Below are positions 34,385 to 43,230 of a stretch of DNA of 55,911 nt, piece by piece. How positions within the stretch are numbered: position 1 is the stretch's first letter; every line of letters starts with the position of its first letter. The DNA comes from Bacillota bacterium. Lineage in GTDB: Bacteria > Bacillota > Limnochordia > DTU080. The DNA lies in the NCBI GenBank assembly GCA_012838035.1, contig DUQB01000246.1, positions 1 to 55,911 on the forward strand, written 5' to 3'. The notes beneath the pieces were generated by a model. It did not search any database. It was not told where the DNA came from and worked only from the letters and a program-made list of their open reading frames with translations. Position numbers and translations under genes: made by a program.

Positions 34385-35119
34385 CTACTTTTCGCTCTGG
34401 GAAACCACAGGCAGCAACTCTTCATAGGTTCCTGCATAATGCTCGACCAGATAACAGCGTGCCAATAGCAAATCGCGTTTCAGCATGGCTTGATATATCT
34501 GCTTGTGTCGCCTATATCGTTGCATTAGAGCAGCCGGTTCGTTGTTAAAAGGCCAACGCTGCCTCATATCCCAAAACAGCTCCAAAATGACCAACAACAA
34601 ACGAGATTGCGACATCAGGGCCAGCTGGCGATGAAAGGCGGTGTCTTCGTCACCCATGGGTTCTCTCCGCTCAGCCCGGACCTTCATGGCACTTACCCAA
34701 GAGCCCAAAACGGCGAGCTCATCGGCATCACCATGAATGATCGCCTGTTCCAAGCAGTACTCTTCCAATACTTGACGTACCCGTACTACCTCAATGATGT
34801 CTTCAGGCTGCAGCATCAACTGCATGGGCAAATTCGTAAGTAGATTGCCGATGTTGAACGACTTGAGAAACGTGCCTCGGCCGGGCTCAATACTGACTAT
34901 GCCCAAAATTTCCATGTACTTCATGGCTTCACGGATTGCTGTGCGACTGGCGCCGAACTGCTCGCACAACGTTTGCTCCGTAGGCAGCTGATCGCCCGGT
35001 TTATAGCCATGAGCAGCGATATACTCCAGCAAGTCTTGTTGTACCTGCCGCGGCAACGTAGTGCGTCTGCCGGATATTTCACGCGTCGCATTCGCCACAG
35101 GCTGGTAATTTATGCCCAA
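34385..35119 (-). CDS. GntR/FadR-family regulator of the sialic-acid locus
   Basis: A repressor-type protein of about 244 residues. The winged helix is clear: LPRQVQQDLLEYI, KPGDQLPTEQTLCEQFGASR and TAIREAMKYMEILGIV, then the all-helical FCD ligand domain with metal-type spacing (VRQVLEEYCLEQAII, FHRQLALMSQSRLLL, RHKQIYQAMLKRD). I prefer the TTG at 35119, with GAGGTG six bases upstream, over the GTG at 35221, which adds an unusual tail. Being first in the leftward sialidase/lyase run it probably controls it and senses sialic acid or ManNAc (inference; compare NanR, also FadR-like). Confidence 0.88.
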   Translation of the reverse strand: MGINYQPVANATREISGRRTTLPRQVQQDLLEYIAAHGYKPGDQLPTEQTLCEQFGASRTAIREAMKYMEILGIVSIEPGRGTFLKSFNIGNLLTNLPMQLMLQPEDIIEVVRVRQVLEEYCLEQAIIHGDADELAVLGSWVSAMKVRAERREPMGDEDTAFHRQLALMSQSRLLLVILELFWDMRQRWPFNNEPAALMQRYRRHKQIYQAMLKRDLLLARCYLVEHYAGTYEELLPVVSQSEK

Positions 35120-35715
35120 AAGGCCCACCTCTTCCGTTTCGATTCCGCAGCGCCACAATACCATATTCAGTCGACCGTACATCGACCTCGTATTACGATG
35201 CGGATCCGTACTCTTGTCCACATTCTACCAAATTAGATGGATATTGCGTGGCGAGAGGGTTGCCTCCTATTAATCGTGACCAACGCCATTCGAAGATGCG
35301 CACAGTGATAACGCAGCAAACATCATCTCCACAACCAAACGACTGATCCATTCATATGACGTATTACTTATACGTCGGACAGGATTTTCCTTCCCAATCC
35401 ACCAGAAGAATTATCATAGACTCTCCGCCTACGGCGCGTTAACGGTCCCGTGCCTGCTTAAAGAGGAGAAAGAAGCCCCTTTGCGTTTCGAAACTTTAGT
35501 TACAAGATTTATGCATGGACCTCCCTTAAGGTATGATGTTTAGATTAATAAAAGGTACGGAAAGATGCGTCGCCGCAGACATCAATGTAGAGGCCCTGCA
35601 CGCGAGCAACTTTTTTGCGCCGAGTCGCGATTGCCGTTATAGTTAGACGTAGAGAGTGGTGCTGCAGAGAAAACCTGGTTCCGCCCAGGGCGTTTACATG
35701 GAAGGGAGTACTGCC
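35120..35715. other. Intergenic region between GntR gene and exporter pair
   Basis: About 600 bases between divergent transcripts. It must contain the promoters of both, but I could not fix a convincing pair. An AT-rich patch with TATGAT near 35531 is the best candidate for the rightward exporter genes. AGGAGG occurs leftward near 35262 without a fitting start codon. I see no repeat or RNA gene. Confidence 0.4.
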
Positions 35716-36435
35716 GTGATTCTCCAGTTCGAAAACGTGTCGTTCTCCTATCCGACCACGTTAGCCCTCAATAACGTCTCATTCGAGGTGCGCTTAGGAG
35801 AAATCGTCGGCCTTATCGGCGCCAACGGAGCCGGGAAAACCACTACATTGCTGCATATCATCCGCTATTTGCATCCCGACAGCGGCCGCATACGGCTCAA
35901 CGGCATTGACATTACCAAGATCAAGAATGAGAACTTCGCCGTAACATACATTCCCGATACGCCTGTTTTCTATGAGGAGCTTACCGCACTAGAGCACCTA
36001 CATTTCGTCAAAGCTCTTTATCCGGATAACAAGGTGACCCTTGAGTCCATTATTGATCGCCTCGAGCTGAATGATCACTTGGACAAGGTGCCCTCAGCAC
36101 TTTCCAGAGGTACGAAGCAGAAGCTCATGGTTGCATTAGCCCTACTGCGCCACTATGTGTTACTGGTTGCCGATGAGCCCTTTACCGGTCTGGATCCCGG
36201 GCAAATCGTCGTTTTCAAGCAAATACTTACCGACTGCCGGCGGGAACAGAAAGCCGTTTTGTTGTCTACCCATTTGCTGGACATGGTGGAAGGTTTGTGC
36301 GATCGATACGTTATGTTGCATCGCGGCCGAATCATCGCCCAAGGTACCAAACAGGACATCATCCGGCAGTATGATTTGAACTCCGACAGCACTTTGGAAC
36401 AGGTCTATTTAACCTTGGTGAGGCGAGCAAAATGA
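35716..36435 (+). CDS. ABC transporter ATP-binding protein (ABC-2 exporter type)
   Basis: The ATPase of an exporter. Walker A is GANGAGKT, Walker B LLVADEPFTGLDP, and the signature is the relaxed LSRGTKQKL common in ABC-2 systems; an H-loop is seen in LLSTHLLDM. I start at GTG 35716, with GAAGGGAG before it, because VILQFENVSFSYP is the normal family beginning; ATG 35698 and GTG 35656 are longer options. The stop overlaps the permease start as ATGA (36432-36435), so the two form one complex. Cargo is unknown; lipids, peptides or antibiotics are typical. Confidence 0.93.
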   Translation: MILQFENVSFSYPTTLALNNVSFEVRLGEIVGLIGANGAGKTTTLLHIIRYLHPDSGRIRLNGIDITKIKNENFAVTYIPDTPVFYEELTALEHLHFVKALYPDNKVTLESIIDRLELNDHLDKVPSALSRGTKQKLMVALALLRHYVLLVADEPFTGLDPGQIVVFKQILTDCRREQKAVLLSTHLLDMVEGLCDRYVMLHRGRIIAQGTKQDIIRQYDLNSDSTLEQVYLTLVRRAK

Positions 36436-37703
36436 TCGCAGCATACAAAGCCATCGCCAAACATAAACTGAGAACCGCAAAAGGGTTGCTCAAGCACTAC
36501 TGGCCTTCGTACCTCGGAATTCTGCTCGGCGTCGTTTTCTTGGGCTCTCGGTTGATCGCGGCAATCGGCCAAATAGGATTAGCCCGACCGCCGACGCCGG
36601 CCTACATACCTTATCTGCCGGCGCTCTTAATCGTTATGAATGGTTATCGGCTATGGGGACAAACGCCCGTAATACGCATCAACGCCGCCACTCTGCACTA
36701 TCTTTACCATACCGGTCATTTTCAGCGCATTCTATTGCTCAAGTATCTCTGGTCGCTGGTAAAAAACCTCCTGGCGGCTTTGGTTTCGGCCGGGTTGATC
36801 AGCGGTTTTCGACAGCCGGAATTCGTAACTTATACGGTTCTCCTGACCTTGTATCTATACGCCGGAGTGATATCCGCTTGGTTGAGTTATCATGGCAAGG
36901 GCCGGCAGCGCCGAATCACCTTGGTCGTTTACCTCGTCATGTCTGCCGGCTTGCTTATGCCGAATGCGGTACTCCGCTTTGCCGGCGTTGGTGGTGGAAC
37001 ACTCGCGGCTTTGTATATGCTTTACCGCTTACCTCACCTCAACTTAGCCCGGTATTATCAGGATCTTTTTCGTCTTGACCAAAACATGGCCTACGTCAGT
37101 CGATATGACCTGGCGCAGATGCTGCAAACCACTGCCGAATACGCCGCCAACCGCCGCCGTAGACTTTTGCTGCATCATCTGCCGTTGAATAGAAGCAACG
37201 CGCTTTTTCTCAAGAGCTGCATCACCACCGTGCGTACCGACCCTCGCATCTGGACGATCCTAATCAGCCTACTGCTTTTCAGCACGCTATTGTACCGCAC
37301 ATCACTCTTTGCCGGCATCCCTGTCCTCGGTGACCCGGCGTCGGCCACCCCCATCAGCGTCTTGCTCATCATGACGGTATACGCCAATATGGGGGAACTG
37401 CTTCAACGGCAGATGCAGACAATGCTGAACAAACAACGGCTTGGTTTATTTCTGCCTATGGAACAGCGACAAATCGTGTTTGCATATATCGCCTGGGGAA
37501 GCTTGCTCAATCTAGGTTTGACCATTAGCGTCGGCTGCCTGATGGCTAGCAATGCAATTTACCTGATGGCCTTTTACATACTCTACAGCGCTATCTACGC
37601 CTTCAATATGCATTGCGTAGTCGGAGCCAACCGAGCTATGCGCTCCCTGCAAAAGGTCATACGCATCCTCCAGGTTTTGATAGGCTTCCTCATTGTCGCC
37701 TAG
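36432..37703 (+). CDS. ABC-2 type permease subunit
   Basis: A 423-residue integral membrane protein with about ten hydrophobic helices split by a polar central region (about 215-265, rich in Arg and His). Sequence is not closely like any named ABC-2 family, but the ATGA overlap with the upstream ATPase gene identifies it as the partner. A basic N-terminus (KHKLRTAKGLLKHYW) is cytoplasmic. No terminator is visible right after it; structured DNA lies about 290 bases downstream. Confidence 0.85.
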   Translation: MIAAYKAIAKHKLRTAKGLLKHYWPSYLGILLGVVFLGSRLIAAIGQIGLARPPTPAYIPYLPALLIVMNGYRLWGQTPVIRINAATLHYLYHTGHFQRILLLKYLWSLVKNLLAALVSAGLISGFRQPEFVTYTVLLTLYLYAGVISAWLSYHGKGRQRRITLVVYLVMSAGLLMPNAVLRFAGVGGGTLAALYMLYRLPHLNLARYYQDLFRLDQNMAYVSRYDLAQMLQTTAEYAANRRRRLLLHHLPLNRSNALFLKSCITTVRTDPRIWTILISLLLFSTLLYRTSLFAGIPVLGDPASATPISVLLIMTVYANMGELLQRQMQTMLNKQRLGLFLPMEQRQIVFAYIAWGSLLNLGLTISVGCLMASNAIYLMAFYILYSAIYAFNMHCVVGANRAMRSLQKVIRILQVLIGFLIVA

Positions 37704-37861
37704 GCAATCATTGCCGGCAGTATCTCGAGACACTTCTCCCCTCGCGTATCGTCCCAACGATGCCGCAGGTCGTCTCGTCACAACTGAACCATACCGCCTA
37801 AAGCACCTCGTCTGCACCAACACCGCCGACATCCGTCTCGAACAAAACGCTTACTTCCACA

Positions 37862-37889
37862 TTCCCACAGCACAGTCGTATGGTATAAT
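37862..37889 (+). promoter_or_regulatory. Promoter with extended -10 ahead of htrA
   Basis: TTCCCA (37862-37867), a 16-base spacer and a perfect TATAAT (37884-37889) preceded by TG, which makes an extended -10 element. The start site would lie about 365 bases before the htrA ATG, giving a long leader that includes both hairpin regions listed below. Confidence 0.55.
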
Positions 37890-37993
37890 CTATAAGCAAG
37901 ACTGATATATTGACGAAGTTACCATTCTGTATGCAGCATTAACTTCCACCTGGTACTTGTAGTCAACTAAGCCAAAAAATGCAACCTGCGGAT

Positions 37994-38046
37994 GCGTAGC
38001 AGTACCCCGTAAACCCTACACGTAGGGATATAGGTAATGCTGACGC
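37994..38046 (+). other. Structured leader element: long interrupted hairpin
   Basis: GCGTAGCAgTACC (37994-38006) pairs with GGTAaTGCTgACGC (38033-38046) with one mismatch and one bulge, and encloses an inner hairpin CCCTA-CACG-TAGGG (38014-38027). A TTATTTG follows. It may be a terminator for the exporter genes, an attenuator, or a regulatory RNA fold ahead of htrA. It matches no riboswitch class I recognise. Confidence 0.5.
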
Positions 38047-38152
38047 TTATTTGTGTTGCTCCGGACGGCTTCAAGCTCTTTTAATATCAGAGTCATGATT
38101 TCGTCACATTGTATTGATAAGGTGTATGTGAAGAATAGGCAAACCTAAGCGT

Positions 38153-38211
38153 AAGGCCACTCCACAGCTCCCCGAAGGTCACCGCGACAATACCGGCTGG
38201 AGAACGGCCTT
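38153..38211 (+). other. Second leader hairpin upstream of htrA
   Basis: AAGGCC (38153-38158) pairs with GGCCTT (38206-38211), and CTCCA (38160-38164) with TGGAG (38198-38202), closing a loop of about 33 bases. It lies 50 bases ahead of the htrA ATG. Together with the element at 37994 it gives the htrA transcript an unusually structured leader. Confidence 0.4.
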
Positions 38212-38261
38212 GCGTCAGAGTACTTGGTAGTGACATTTAACGCTAAGGGAGTGGATCCACA

Positions 38262-39455
38262 ATGAAATTTAACAAACGCGGCACAATAGGGGCAGTTATT
38301 CTTCTTGGCGCATTCATCGTCGCTCTAACATATGCATTGCCGAACCCGAAAACAGCCATTCCAGGAGCGCAGGCTGCGCCAAACAACTCGTCGACCGGCC
38401 TACTGGTCGGGTTAGGACCCTACGCGGTTGCTGATGTTGCGGAACAGGTCGGTCCTTCAGTAGTCTACATCGAGGTTGAATATAAGGCGCAAGAACGCAC
38501 TACTACATGGAACCCCTGGAGCGGCAGCATTTTTGATTTCTGGTTCGGCACCCCTGAGCCCAGCTTACCGAGTACGGGATCAGTATCACAAGGCTCAGGC
38601 TTCATCTTCTCCGACGACGGTATGATCCTCACCAATCAACACGTCGTAGACAACAGCCAGAACATTAAAGAGATCCGAGTGTGGGTCGAGGGGCGCGACG
38701 AACCTTATATTGCCGAATTACTCGGTTCAGACTACCTGTTGGACTTAGCCGTACTGAAAATCGACGCCAAGGAGAAACTGGTCGCGGCCAAATTGGGCGA
38801 TTCCGACGCAAGTCGTGTCGGTGAGTTCGTGGTGGCTATCGGCAACCCCTACGGCAAAGACTTCGATCACACCGTGACCATCGGCGTACTCTCCGCAAAA
38901 GGTCGTCAAATCGATATTCCCGATACGGATCGGCAGACCTATCGCACCTATTCGAACCTGATGCAGACCGATGCGGCCATTAACCCGGGGAACTCCGGCG
39001 GTCCGCTGCTCAACCTGGCCGGTGAGGTGATCGGTATTAATACGGCTGTACGCGCTTCCGGTCAGGGCATCGGCTTCGCTATCCCCATCAACGTGGCCAA
39101 GGAAGTCGTCAACGATCTGATCGAGAAGGGACAAGTCACTCGCCCGTGGATCGGTATTTCCTATGGCAATGTCACGCAAGAGATCGCCGATTATTATGGC
39201 CTGGACAAAGTGGAAGGCGTATTCATCAGCGAAGTGTTGCGCGATACGCCTGCAGCTAAAGCCGGCCTGCAACCCGGAGACATTATTCGCTCGGTAGACG
39301 GCGTCGAAATCAAGAATACGGACGACTTCGCCAAAATTACCTCTACCATGAAGCCGGGTGACAAACTGAACTTCATCGTAGAGCGCTTTACCAGAAGTGG
39401 GGCCAGAACCGCTTCAGTGCTGGTCGTAGTCGGTACCCGCCCGCAAGACCAATAA
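38262..39455 (+). CDS. htrA: HtrA/DegP-type serine protease with PDZ domain
   Basis: A 397-residue envelope protease and chaperone for misfolded proteins. An N-terminal hydrophobic segment (8-27) is a signal anchor. The trypsin-like domain has a full triad: His127 (TNQHVVD), Asp161 (LLDLAVLKI) and Ser245 (NPGNSGGPLL). One PDZ domain (about 295-390, with GVFISEVLRDTPAAKAGLQPGDII) completes the DegS/HtrA-like plan. AAGGGAG precedes the ATG. A two-component system follows after a terminator, so the three genes probably form an envelope-stress module. Confidence 0.96.
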   Translation: MKFNKRGTIGAVILLGAFIVALTYALPNPKTAIPGAQAAPNNSSTGLLVGLGPYAVADVAEQVGPSVVYIEVEYKAQERTTTWNPWSGSIFDFWFGTPEPSLPSTGSVSQGSGFIFSDDGMILTNQHVVDNSQNIKEIRVWVEGRDEPYIAELLGSDYLLDLAVLKIDAKEKLVAAKLGDSDASRVGEFVVAIGNPYGKDFDHTVTIGVLSAKGRQIDIPDTDRQTYRTYSNLMQTDAAINPGNSGGPLLNLAGEVIGINTAVRASGQGIGFAIPINVAKEVVNDLIEKGQVTRPWIGISYGNVTQEIADYYGLDKVEGVFISEVLRDTPAAKAGLQPGDIIRSVDGVEIKNTDDFAKITSTMKPGDKLNFIVERFTRSGARTASVLVVVGTRPQDQ

Positions 39456-39482
39456 TCGGCGCTCTATGTAGCTTGCCAACAG

Positions 39483-39510
39483 GGCCACCGCACCAATCGG
39501 TGGCCTTATT
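39483..39510 (+). terminator. Intrinsic terminator after htrA
   Basis: GGCCACCG (39483-39490), a 7-base loop, CGGTGGCC (39498-39505), then TTATT. It lies 27 bases after the htrA stop codon and separates htrA from the response-regulator gene, which needs its own promoter or read-through. Confidence 0.8.
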
Positions 39511-39573
39511 CATAACGCCTTAATAGGTAAACGTATGTCAACGACGAAGTATAAGCCTGATACAAGGCAAAGG

Positions 39574-40299
39574 ATGAGAGTGCTTATGAATCGCGGACAC
39601 ATACTCGTGGTAGATGACGAACCGAACGTGCTGGAATTGATATCACTCTATCTTACCCGCAACGGCTACCAGGTGAGTACCGCCACCGACGGAAAAGAGG
39701 CCTTGCAGCTTTTCGAAAAGGTTAAGCCGGACTTGGTCATCTTGGATATCATGTTGCCGGAAGTAGACGGTTGGGAAGTATGCCGACAAATCAGGGCGCA
39801 GTCGCAGACGCCCATCATCATGGTCACGGCTCGCACAGAAGACCTCGACCGCATTTTAGGCTTAGAGATGGGAGCTGATGATTATCTGCCCAAACCGTTC
39901 AACCCGCGGGAACTGATAGCCAGGGTAAAGGCGGTTCTGCGTCGCGCCCAGGCGCCTAAACCGGCCGTCGATGCCGGCAATATCCTCAGCTTCCCCGGTC
40001 TCGTCATCAATAAAACGCGGCATACGGCGCTCGTAGGCGATGAAGAAGTCCCGCTCACGCCCAAAGAGTTCGATCTGCTATGGGTGATGGCCAGTCATCC
40101 CGGACGCACCTTCACCCGCGACGAGCTTTTAGAGCATGTGTGGGGATTTGATTACTTCGGAGACGACCGGACCATCGACGTCCATGTAAAGCGCCTGCGC
40201 CGCAAGCTGGAACCCGATAACGCCAAGTATCATTACATCCATACGGTTTGGGGCGTAGGTTACCGGTTGGAGGCGCTTGAAACAACAGGGCAGAAATAA
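39574..40299 (+). CDS. OmpR/PhoB-family response regulator
   Basis: A 241-residue DNA-binding regulator. The receiver has acidic Asp14/Asp15 (LVVDDE), phospho-acceptor Asp58 (DLVILDIMLPEVDGW), a conserved Thr in IIMVTART and Lys in YLPKPFNPRE. A winged-helix output domain follows, with VPLTPKEFDLLWVMASHPG and TIDVHVKRLRRKLEP. I choose the ATG at 39574, with AAGG upstream; 39586 and 39535 are alternatives, the latter adding 13 residues beyond the usual start. The kinase gene follows after 12 bases, so the two are partners. Confidence 0.95.
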   Translation: MRVLMNRGHILVVDDEPNVLELISLYLTRNGYQVSTATDGKEALQLFEKVKPDLVILDIMLPEVDGWEVCRQIRAQSQTPIIMVTARTEDLDRILGLEMGADDYLPKPFNPRELIARVKAVLRRAQAPKPAVDAGNILSFPGLVINKTRHTALVGDEEVPLTPKEFDLLWVMASHPGRTFTRDELLEHVWGFDYFGDDRTIDVHVKRLRRKLEPDNAKYHYIHTVWGVGYRLEALETTGQK

Positions 40300-40311
40300 C
40301 GGAGGGGTTCC

Positions 40312-42111
40312 ATGCGATCGGTGTTCGGCAGGTTGCTTACGGCACAACTGGCAACCGTACTCATTGCTCTGTTGACGTTGGGGTTTTCCCTCTCGTACCT
40401 GTACTCCCAGTATTATTTTGATATGCGCGAACGCGATTTGGTGCAAATCGGCACCGATCTGGCCGTCGAGTTTGCCCGCGGACCTTGGCTCACCTCACTT
40501 TGGCGGGAACGCGTCAGAACTCTGGTGAATGCCGCGCAAATACTTGCCGACACCGACATTTTTGTCGTTTCATCCGAAGGGCTGATCCTTGCTTCCACTT
40601 CCACCGACGATACGCAAGAGTTGCGCCTCAGCGAAAAAGACGCCCTCCAAATCTTTTCCGGTGGCATCGTGGCGAAGCGCACATATTTCAGCCATATAAA
40701 CGAAGCGGTATTCGCCGTAGCCGTACCCATCACCACCCCGCTCGGGGTAGCGGGGGCAGTCGTACTTCACTCTCCTATACAAGAAATCATCGAGACCATC
40801 AACGGCGGTCGGTTGCTGATTCTCTGGTCAACCATTCTCGCCGGCTGCTTGGCCATCATAGCCAGTTGGTTTTCCGCCAAGCGTATCGCCACACCGTTGC
40901 ATCAGATGCGTTCTGTAGCCCTGGAGATGGCAGGCGGCAATTTTGAACAACGCGTGCAGGTTCCCGGGCAAGACGAAGTGGCTGAGTTGGCCATGGCTTT
41001 CAATCAACTGGCAGCGCAGCTGAAAACTAGCATTCGCGCTTTGGAAGCCGAAAAGAGTCAAACCGAATCGGTTATTGCCGGCTTGAGCGAAGGCGTACTC
41101 GCCGTGGATACGCACGGGCGCGTTCTGCTGATCAATCAGGCGGCGGCGGCCCTGCTCCAACCTCTTGAGTTGAGCGTGGGCGCCGAACTGGCGCAGGATG
41201 TGAACAACGAGCTGATCGAACTTCTCAGCACCTCTTGTCAGAACGTGCTGAGCACCGGCTCTGGGCAACAGTCCGCCATTGAGATCGCGAATAAAAGTCT
41301 GCTGGTAAGCGTAGCTCCGGTGACCACCAGCGAAGGCGTCCTTTTAGGTGCGGTCGCGCTGATACAAGATGAAAGTGAACGGCAACGCTTGGATAAAATG
41401 CGACGCGATTTCGTCGCCGACATTTCTCACGAACTGCGTACGCCGCTCACCTCCATTTTCGGCTTTGCTCAAGCCATAGCAGACGATGTGGTTACCGGCG
41501 AGGAACAGGTAAAGCGATATCTAAAGGTGATTATGGATGAGAGCTTGCGTCTGGTCCGTCTGACCAATACCATGCTTGATCTATCGCGTCTTGAGTCCGA
41601 TCACGCCATACTGCAATTAAAGCCGATCCGGCTCGCCGAAGTGGTCAGCGACACCCTCACGTCGCTGCAGCCGCAGCTTAACGAGAAACAGGTTGAGGCA
41701 ACTACGCAAATTGCCCCCGATTTGCCTCTAGTCATGGCTGACGAAGATCGCTTGGAGCAGATACTGCTCAATTTGCTTGATAATGCCGTACGGCATGCGC
41801 CTGAAGGCGGACAGGTCACCATCCGGGCGGAACAATTGCCGGAACAGTCCGATCTGGTTCAAGTCTATGTGGAGGACAATGGGCCGGGCATTCCCCCCGA
41901 CGAACTGCCTTTTATTTGGGAGCGCTTTTACAAGACGGATAAGGCGCGCAAGCAAAACCGCAAGAAGGGTACAGGTTTAGGTCTGGTCATTGTAAAGCAG
42001 CTTGTAGAGCGGCATGGCGGCACCGTCACTGCTTCCAACCTCCCGACCGGCGGCGCTTGTTTCACGTTCACCTTACCCATAGCCCAACAAGATGTGACTG
42101 CGGAAGCATAA
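40312..42111 (+). CDS. Membrane sensor histidine kinase
   Basis: A 599-residue sensor. Two membrane helices (about 11-32 and 168-187) flank an extracytoplasmic sensor of about 135 residues; then come HAMP (189-241), a PAS domain (about 250-350), HisKA with the phospho-acceptor His373 (DISHELRTPLTSIF), and HATPase_c with DNAVRHAPE, DNGPGIPP and GTGLGLVIVKQL. The plan matches WalK/PhoR-type kinases. GGAGGGG lies four bases before the ATG. It stops only 10 bases from the convergent peptide-transporter operon, with no terminator visible. Confidence 0.95.
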   Translation: MRSVFGRLLTAQLATVLIALLTLGFSLSYLYSQYYFDMRERDLVQIGTDLAVEFARGPWLTSLWRERVRTLVNAAQILADTDIFVVSSEGLILASTSTDDTQELRLSEKDALQIFSGGIVAKRTYFSHINEAVFAVAVPITTPLGVAGAVVLHSPIQEIIETINGGRLLILWSTILAGCLAIIASWFSAKRIATPLHQMRSVALEMAGGNFEQRVQVPGQDEVAELAMAFNQLAAQLKTSIRALEAEKSQTESVIAGLSEGVLAVDTHGRVLLINQAAAALLQPLELSVGAELAQDVNNELIELLSTSCQNVLSTGSGQQSAIEIANKSLLVSVAPVTTSEGVLLGAVALIQDESERQRLDKMRRDFVADISHELRTPLTSIFGFAQAIADDVVTGEEQVKRYLKVIMDESLRLVRLTNTMLDLSRLESDHAILQLKPIRLAEVVSDTLTSLQPQLNEKQVEATTQIAPDLPLVMADEDRLEQILLNLLDNAVRHAPEGGQVTIRAEQLPEQSDLVQVYVEDNGPGIPPDELPFIWERFYKTDKARKQNRKKGTGLGLVIVKQLVERHGGTVTASNLPTGGACFTFTLPIAQQDVTAEA

Positions 42112-42121
42112 AGCGGCGGTA

Positions 42122-43138
42122 TCAGGCTTGGCTTTGAACATCAATTGTTGCCGCCACCTTGTAACAAGCAACGGCGCGGTCACCACCGTAAGCCGTTAGT
42201 GGTGGGTGTTGCGCATGATGGCATTCTTGATCCGCTATAGGGCAACGTGAGAGAAAGCGGCAGTGAGGTTGCGGGTTAATTGCCTGCCGTATCGCGTCTG
42301 CTTGCCTCAATCTGCTGACCGGTAACTGCCGACCCAGTTTAGGGACGGCCTCCAACAGCATACGGGTGTACGGATGCAACGGCTGTTGCAGAATCTGATT
42401 TGCAGCGCCGACTTCCACAATCCTCCCCAAATACATTACCGCAATGCGGTCACAAACGAGACGCGCAACAGCTAGGTCGTGGGTAATGTACAAGAGAGTC
42501 AGGCTGTACTGCGTCCGCAAGTCCGCCAATAAACGCAATACTCCCGCACGCACACTGCTGTCGAGCATCGAGGTAGGCTCGTCGGCCACGACAAAAGTGG
42601 GGTTTAGAACCAGAGCGCGAGCAATCGCGACACGTTGCCGTTGACCACCGGATAACTCTCGCGGATAACGCTGCATAAATGTCTCAGCCGGTACCAGCCC
42701 CACCTGGCTTAATATGTGCCGCACACGCTCATCCCGCTCCTGCTTTGTGCCTTCTTTGTGTATTTCTAAAGGCTCAGCTACGCATGCTTGAACGGTCCGG
42801 CGCGGATCAAGCGCATCATAGGGATCTTGGTAGATTAACTGCACCTGCTTGCGGAATTGCCGCAGCGTTTGGCCGCGCAACTTGGATACATCCTGCCCCT
42901 GAAAAAGAACGCTTCCGGATGTGGGAGCGCAGGCGCGCACCAACAACCTACCTAGAGTCGTCTTGCCGCAACCCGATTCACCCACTAAACCTAAGCGCTC
43001 CCCAGCTCGCACCGACATAGTAACCCCGTCCACAGCATGAACGAATTGTGCTTCCCTTTGCCCCCGGCGCTTTGGCAAAGGAAAATACAGCGTCAAGTTA
43101 TCTGTCCGTACGACCGGTAGTTGAGCGGTGGAATTCAC
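42122..43138 (-). CDS. Peptide ABC transporter ATP-binding protein (OppF-like)
   Basis: A 338-residue ATPase, last gene of the Opp-type operon. Walker A is GESGCGKTT, signature LSGGQRQRV, Walker B FVVADEPTSMLD, with H-loop YITHDL. The C-terminal oligopeptide extension is present, with CRFLSRCP and further cysteines (QECHHAQHPP) that in this family may hold an iron-sulfur cluster. The start is GTG, with AAGAAGGTG eight bases upstream. It pairs with the OppD-like subunit to power import of peptides (or, in some relatives, oligosaccharides or nickel). Confidence 0.95.
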   Translation of the reverse strand: MNSTAQLPVVRTDNLTLYFPLPKRRGQREAQFVHAVDGVTMSVRAGERLGLVGESGCGKTTLGRLLVRACAPTSGSVLFQGQDVSKLRGQTLRQFRKQVQLIYQDPYDALDPRRTVQACVAEPLEIHKEGTKQERDERVRHILSQVGLVPAETFMQRYPRELSGGQRQRVAIARALVLNPTFVVADEPTSMLDSSVRAGVLRLLADLRTQYSLTLLYITHDLAVARLVCDRIAVMYLGRIVEVGAANQILQQPLHPYTRMLLEAVPKLGRQLPVSRLRQADAIRQAINPQPHCRFLSRCPIADQECHHAQHPPLTAYGGDRAVACYKVAATIDVQSQA

Positions 43139-43230
43139 AGTATCGACACCTTCTTAGCATCATCGCGTGAGAAATAATCTGTATACCCGGGAGCATGGCG
43201 CACTGTCGGAAGACTCCCCTGGCCGGTTGG

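Noticed and set aside
38132-38230. Leader of htrA as a cyclic-di-GMP riboswitch or as a small gene
   Set aside because: GGCAAACC occurs but the rest of the riboswitch core is absent. One frame reads protein-like but has no start codon after its upstream stop.
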